NCBI RefSeq assembly: GCF_022348165.1
Contig: NZ_JAKRFI010000001.1
Span: forward strand, 1,116,001 to 1,180,000
Direction: 5' to 3'
Length of the DNA stretch: 64,000 nt
DNA from: Halomonas sp. McH1-25
Lineage (GTDB): Bacteria > Pseudomonadota > Gammaproteobacteria > Pseudomonadales > Halomonadaceae
The notes below the pieces were generated by a model that worked only from the letters and a program-made list of their open reading frames with translations, was not told where the DNA came from and did not search any database. The translations under genes were made by a program, and so were the position numbers. This document shows positions 62,159 through 64,000 of the stretch, in pieces. The first letter of the stretch is position 1. Each line of letters begins with the position of its first letter.

Positions 62159-64000
62159 AGGAACTCGACCTGTTCGACGACCTCACCCCCGAGGCGGACA
62201 GGCCGCAGCGGGACGTCTCGCATGCCGCCTGGCACGATCACGATGCCCTGCTGGCCCTGCTGCAGCGCTGGGTGGATCGCGGCTGGCTGCGCCCGCTGGA
62301 CCGCGCGCTGGTCGTGTTCCTTCATCGCGAGGTCGGCGACGGGCAACCTCTGCTGCTGCTCGCCGCTGCGCTGGCCAGCCATCAGCTCGGCCGTGGGCAC
62401 GTATGCCTGGACCTCGCCCAGACCCTGGCCGCCCCCAACCTGGCGCTCTCGCTGCCACCCGAAGGCGACGACCTCAACGATCCGCCGCCGCTACCCAGCG
62501 AGATTCTCGACGGGCTGCACCTCGACACGTGGCGTGCCGCACTGGCCAACCCCATGCTGGTCAGCCACGGGGACCAGGCGCGCTCCGGTAACACGCCCCT
62601 CGTGCGGCTGGATACCTCCGGCAGCACTCGCCTCTACCTGCGCCGCTACTGGCAGTACGAGCAGGACATTCGCCACGCCCTGCATGGCCGACTGACGCAC
62701 GAGCTTCCCACGCCGCCGACCGAGACCCTGAAACAGGCGCTCGATGCCCTGTTCGGTGAAGCCACTGCTAGTGCCGCACAGGACGACGCCCAACTCGACT
62801 GGCAGAAACTCGCCTGCGCGCTGGCCGCCCGCTCGCGCTTCTCGGTGATCACCGGCGGCCCCGGCACCGGCAAGACCACCACCGTAGTGCGCCTGCTCGC
62901 CCTGCTTCAGGCCTTGCAACTTGGCCAGACGGGAGATCGTCCACTGCGCATTCGCCTGGCTGCCCCCACCGGCAAGGCCGCCGCGCGCCTCAACGAGTCC
63001 ATCGCCAAGCAGGTCGAAGGCATCTCGCTGCTGGAACTCGCCTCGGCGGCCTGCGCCGACGGCGTGGATATCCAAACGCTGCGCGAAGCCATTCCTACCG
63101 AAGTCACCACACTGCACCGCCTGCTCGGCTCGCGCCCCGACACGCGTCACTTCCGCTATAACCCAAGCAACCGTCTGGCGCTCGATGTGCTGGTGGTAGA
63201 CGAAGCCTCAATGGTCGATATCGAGATGATGGCCGCCCTGCTCGGCGCCCTGCCTCCACGTGCGCGGCTGGTACTGCTGGGCGACAAGGACCAACTCGCC
63301 TCGGTGGAAGCCGGTGCCGTACTCGGTGACCTGTGCCAGCGTGCCGAGGGTGCCCACTACACCCCGAGCACCTGCGACTGGCTGGCCCAGGTCGCGGGCG
63401 CCACGCTCCCCGAGCGTTATCAAAGCCACCACGGCCAGGCGCTGGATCAGGCCATCGCCATGCTGCGGGTGAGCCACCGCTTCGATGCCAGCAGCGGCAT
63501 CGGCCAGCTAGCCCAGGCCGTGAACCGCCCGCTGGCCAGCGACCATCAACCCAAGGACAAGCGCCGCGCGGTACGTAGCGTCTTCCAGCAGGGCTATGCG
63601 GACATCGCCCACCTACGCCTGAGCGACAGCGACGACCCGGCACTCGACCGGCTGGTGGTCGACGGCAACCCCGGCGGCTTTCTCAATAAGGGCCGCGGAC
63701 GTGCTGGGCGCGATGGCGAACTGCCGCCACCCACCGGCTACCGGCATTACCTGGAAACGCTGGCCCAACACCGCCCACCCGCCGATGCCGACCTGGAGCA
63801 CGACCGCGAGGCGTTCGATGCCTGGGCACGCGCCGTAATCGACGCCTATGGCCGCTTCCAGTTGCTGTGCGCCCTGCGCAAAGGCCCGTGGGGCGTGGAA
63901 GGTTTGAATCCGCGCATTGCCCGCGCCCTGCGCCGCCAAGGGCTGATTCACGCCAGCGACGCCGAACTCGAGCGCGGCTGGTACCTCGGCCGCCCGGTGC
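62155..64000 (+). CDS. recD: Exodeoxyribonuclease V, RecD subunit, 5' part
   Basis: The first 615 codons are visible and the frame is open at the window edge, so the gene is longer than E. coli recD (608 codons). Walker A GGPGTGKTTT is at residues 234-243, APTGKAAARLNE follows, and Walker B VVDEASM is near 349. It is the 5'-3' SF1 helicase that works with RecB and RecC. An insertion-rich stretch near residues 455-560 (containing DGNPGGFLNKGRGRAGRDGE) may explain the extra length. It overlaps the recB stop by 4 nt. Confidence 0.94.
   Translation, partial: MKELDLFDDLTPEADRPQRDVSHAAWHDHDALLALLQRWVDRGWLRPLDRALVVFLHREVGDGQPLLLLAAALASHQLGRGHVCLDLAQTLAAPNLALSLPPEGDDLNDPPPLPSEILDGLHLDTWRAALANPMLVSHGDQARSGNTPLVRLDTSGSTRLYLRRYWQYEQDIRHALHGRLTHELPTPPTETLKQALDALFGEATASAAQDDAQLDWQKLACALAARSRFSVITGGPGTGKTTTVVRLLALLQALQLGQTGDRPLRIRLAAPTGKAAARLNESIAKQVEGISLLELASAACADGVDIQTLREAIPTEVTTLHRLLGSRPDTRHFRYNPSNRLALDVLVVDEASMVDIEMMAALLGALPPRARLVLLGDKDQLASVEAGAVLGDLCQRAEGAHYTPSTCDWLAQVAGATLPERYQSHHGQALDQAIAMLRVSHRFDASSGIGQLAQAVNRPLASDHQPKDKRRAVRSVFQQGYADIAHLRLSDSDDPALDRLVVDGNPGGFLNKGRGRAGRDGELPPPTGYRHYLETLAQHRPPADADLEHDREAFDAWARAVIDAYGRFQLLCALRKGPWGVEGLNPRIARALRRQGLIHASDAELERGWYLGRPV

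Noticed and set aside
1-64000. tRNA, rRNA, CRISPR array, insertion sequence or prophage
   Set aside because: No cloverleaf-like intergenic segment, regularly spaced repeats, transposase or phage gene was seen on reading; a dedicated search was not run.

Overview
The window is high-GC, gene-dense chromosomal DNA from a gammaproteobacterium. The gene families (CorA, MtfA, YaeQ, SelO, type-II Idi, RecBCD, a succinylglutamate desuccinylase, a quaternary-amine binding protein and a TRAP transporter) suggest a halophilic or marine member of the Halomonadaceae (Halomonas, Salinicola, Kushneria or similar). That placement is an inference from gene content. About 57 protein-coding genes are supported, and the two end genes are cut by the window edges. 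I see no tRNA, rRNA, CRISPR array, transposase, integrase or phage gene.

Layout. 1-10 kb: the end of a GNAT/carbon-nitrogen hydrolase fusion, mtfA, a Tat-exported aldo/keto reductase, a LysR/quaternary-amine binding protein pair, a TVP38-type membrane protein, a glycosyltransferase, and a divergent DmlR/DmlA-like pair. 10-20 kb: lipocalin, a Tat-exported SMP-30 protein, astE followed by a complete basic amino-acid ABC transporter, corA, a cadR-like regulator and a glutamine amidotransferase. 20-30 kb: a TraX-like membrane protein, a PAS-GGDEF-EAL protein, a malate dehydrogenase with a long C-terminal tail, an SDR enzyme, yaeQ, and a two-gene alkylation-repair operon (an Ada/AlkA fusion plus ogt). 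30-39 kb: a tripartite TRAP transporter behind an AT-rich palindrome, a broken metallophosphoesterase after ilvD, pirin, a DoxX-family gene with a large inverted repeat over its ribosome binding site, and a sodium:solute symporter controlled by a clear TPP riboswitch.

39.4-48.6 kb is a zeaxanthin-glucoside cluster. crtE is transcribed divergently from the tightly overlapping operon idi-crtX-crtY-crtI-crtB. An AraC regulator and a LysE exporter follow, and crtZ lies on the opposite strand. The enzymes take IPP/DMAPP to GGPP, phytoene, lycopene, beta-carotene, zeaxanthin and its glucosides. The crtE/idi promoter and the crtZ promoter share a site of the form TRTAC-N6-TGTACAA. This is two half-sites with an 11-bp pitch, as expected for a CarH/LitR-type light-responsive repressor, but no such regulator gene is in the window.

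48.7-64 kb holds methylmalonate-semialdehyde dehydrogenase with a textbook terminator, SelO, a DraG-like protein with altered metal ligands, a DUF2254-type membrane protein, and the overlapping recC-recB-recD operon, cut at the right edge.

The most interesting items are the shared crt operator candidates, the TPP-riboswitch symporter (a likely thiamine-related transporter), the DraG-like protein lacking canonical metal ligands, the doxX and dctP inverted repeats, and the decayed phosphoesterase. No wholly new multi-gene system was recognised.
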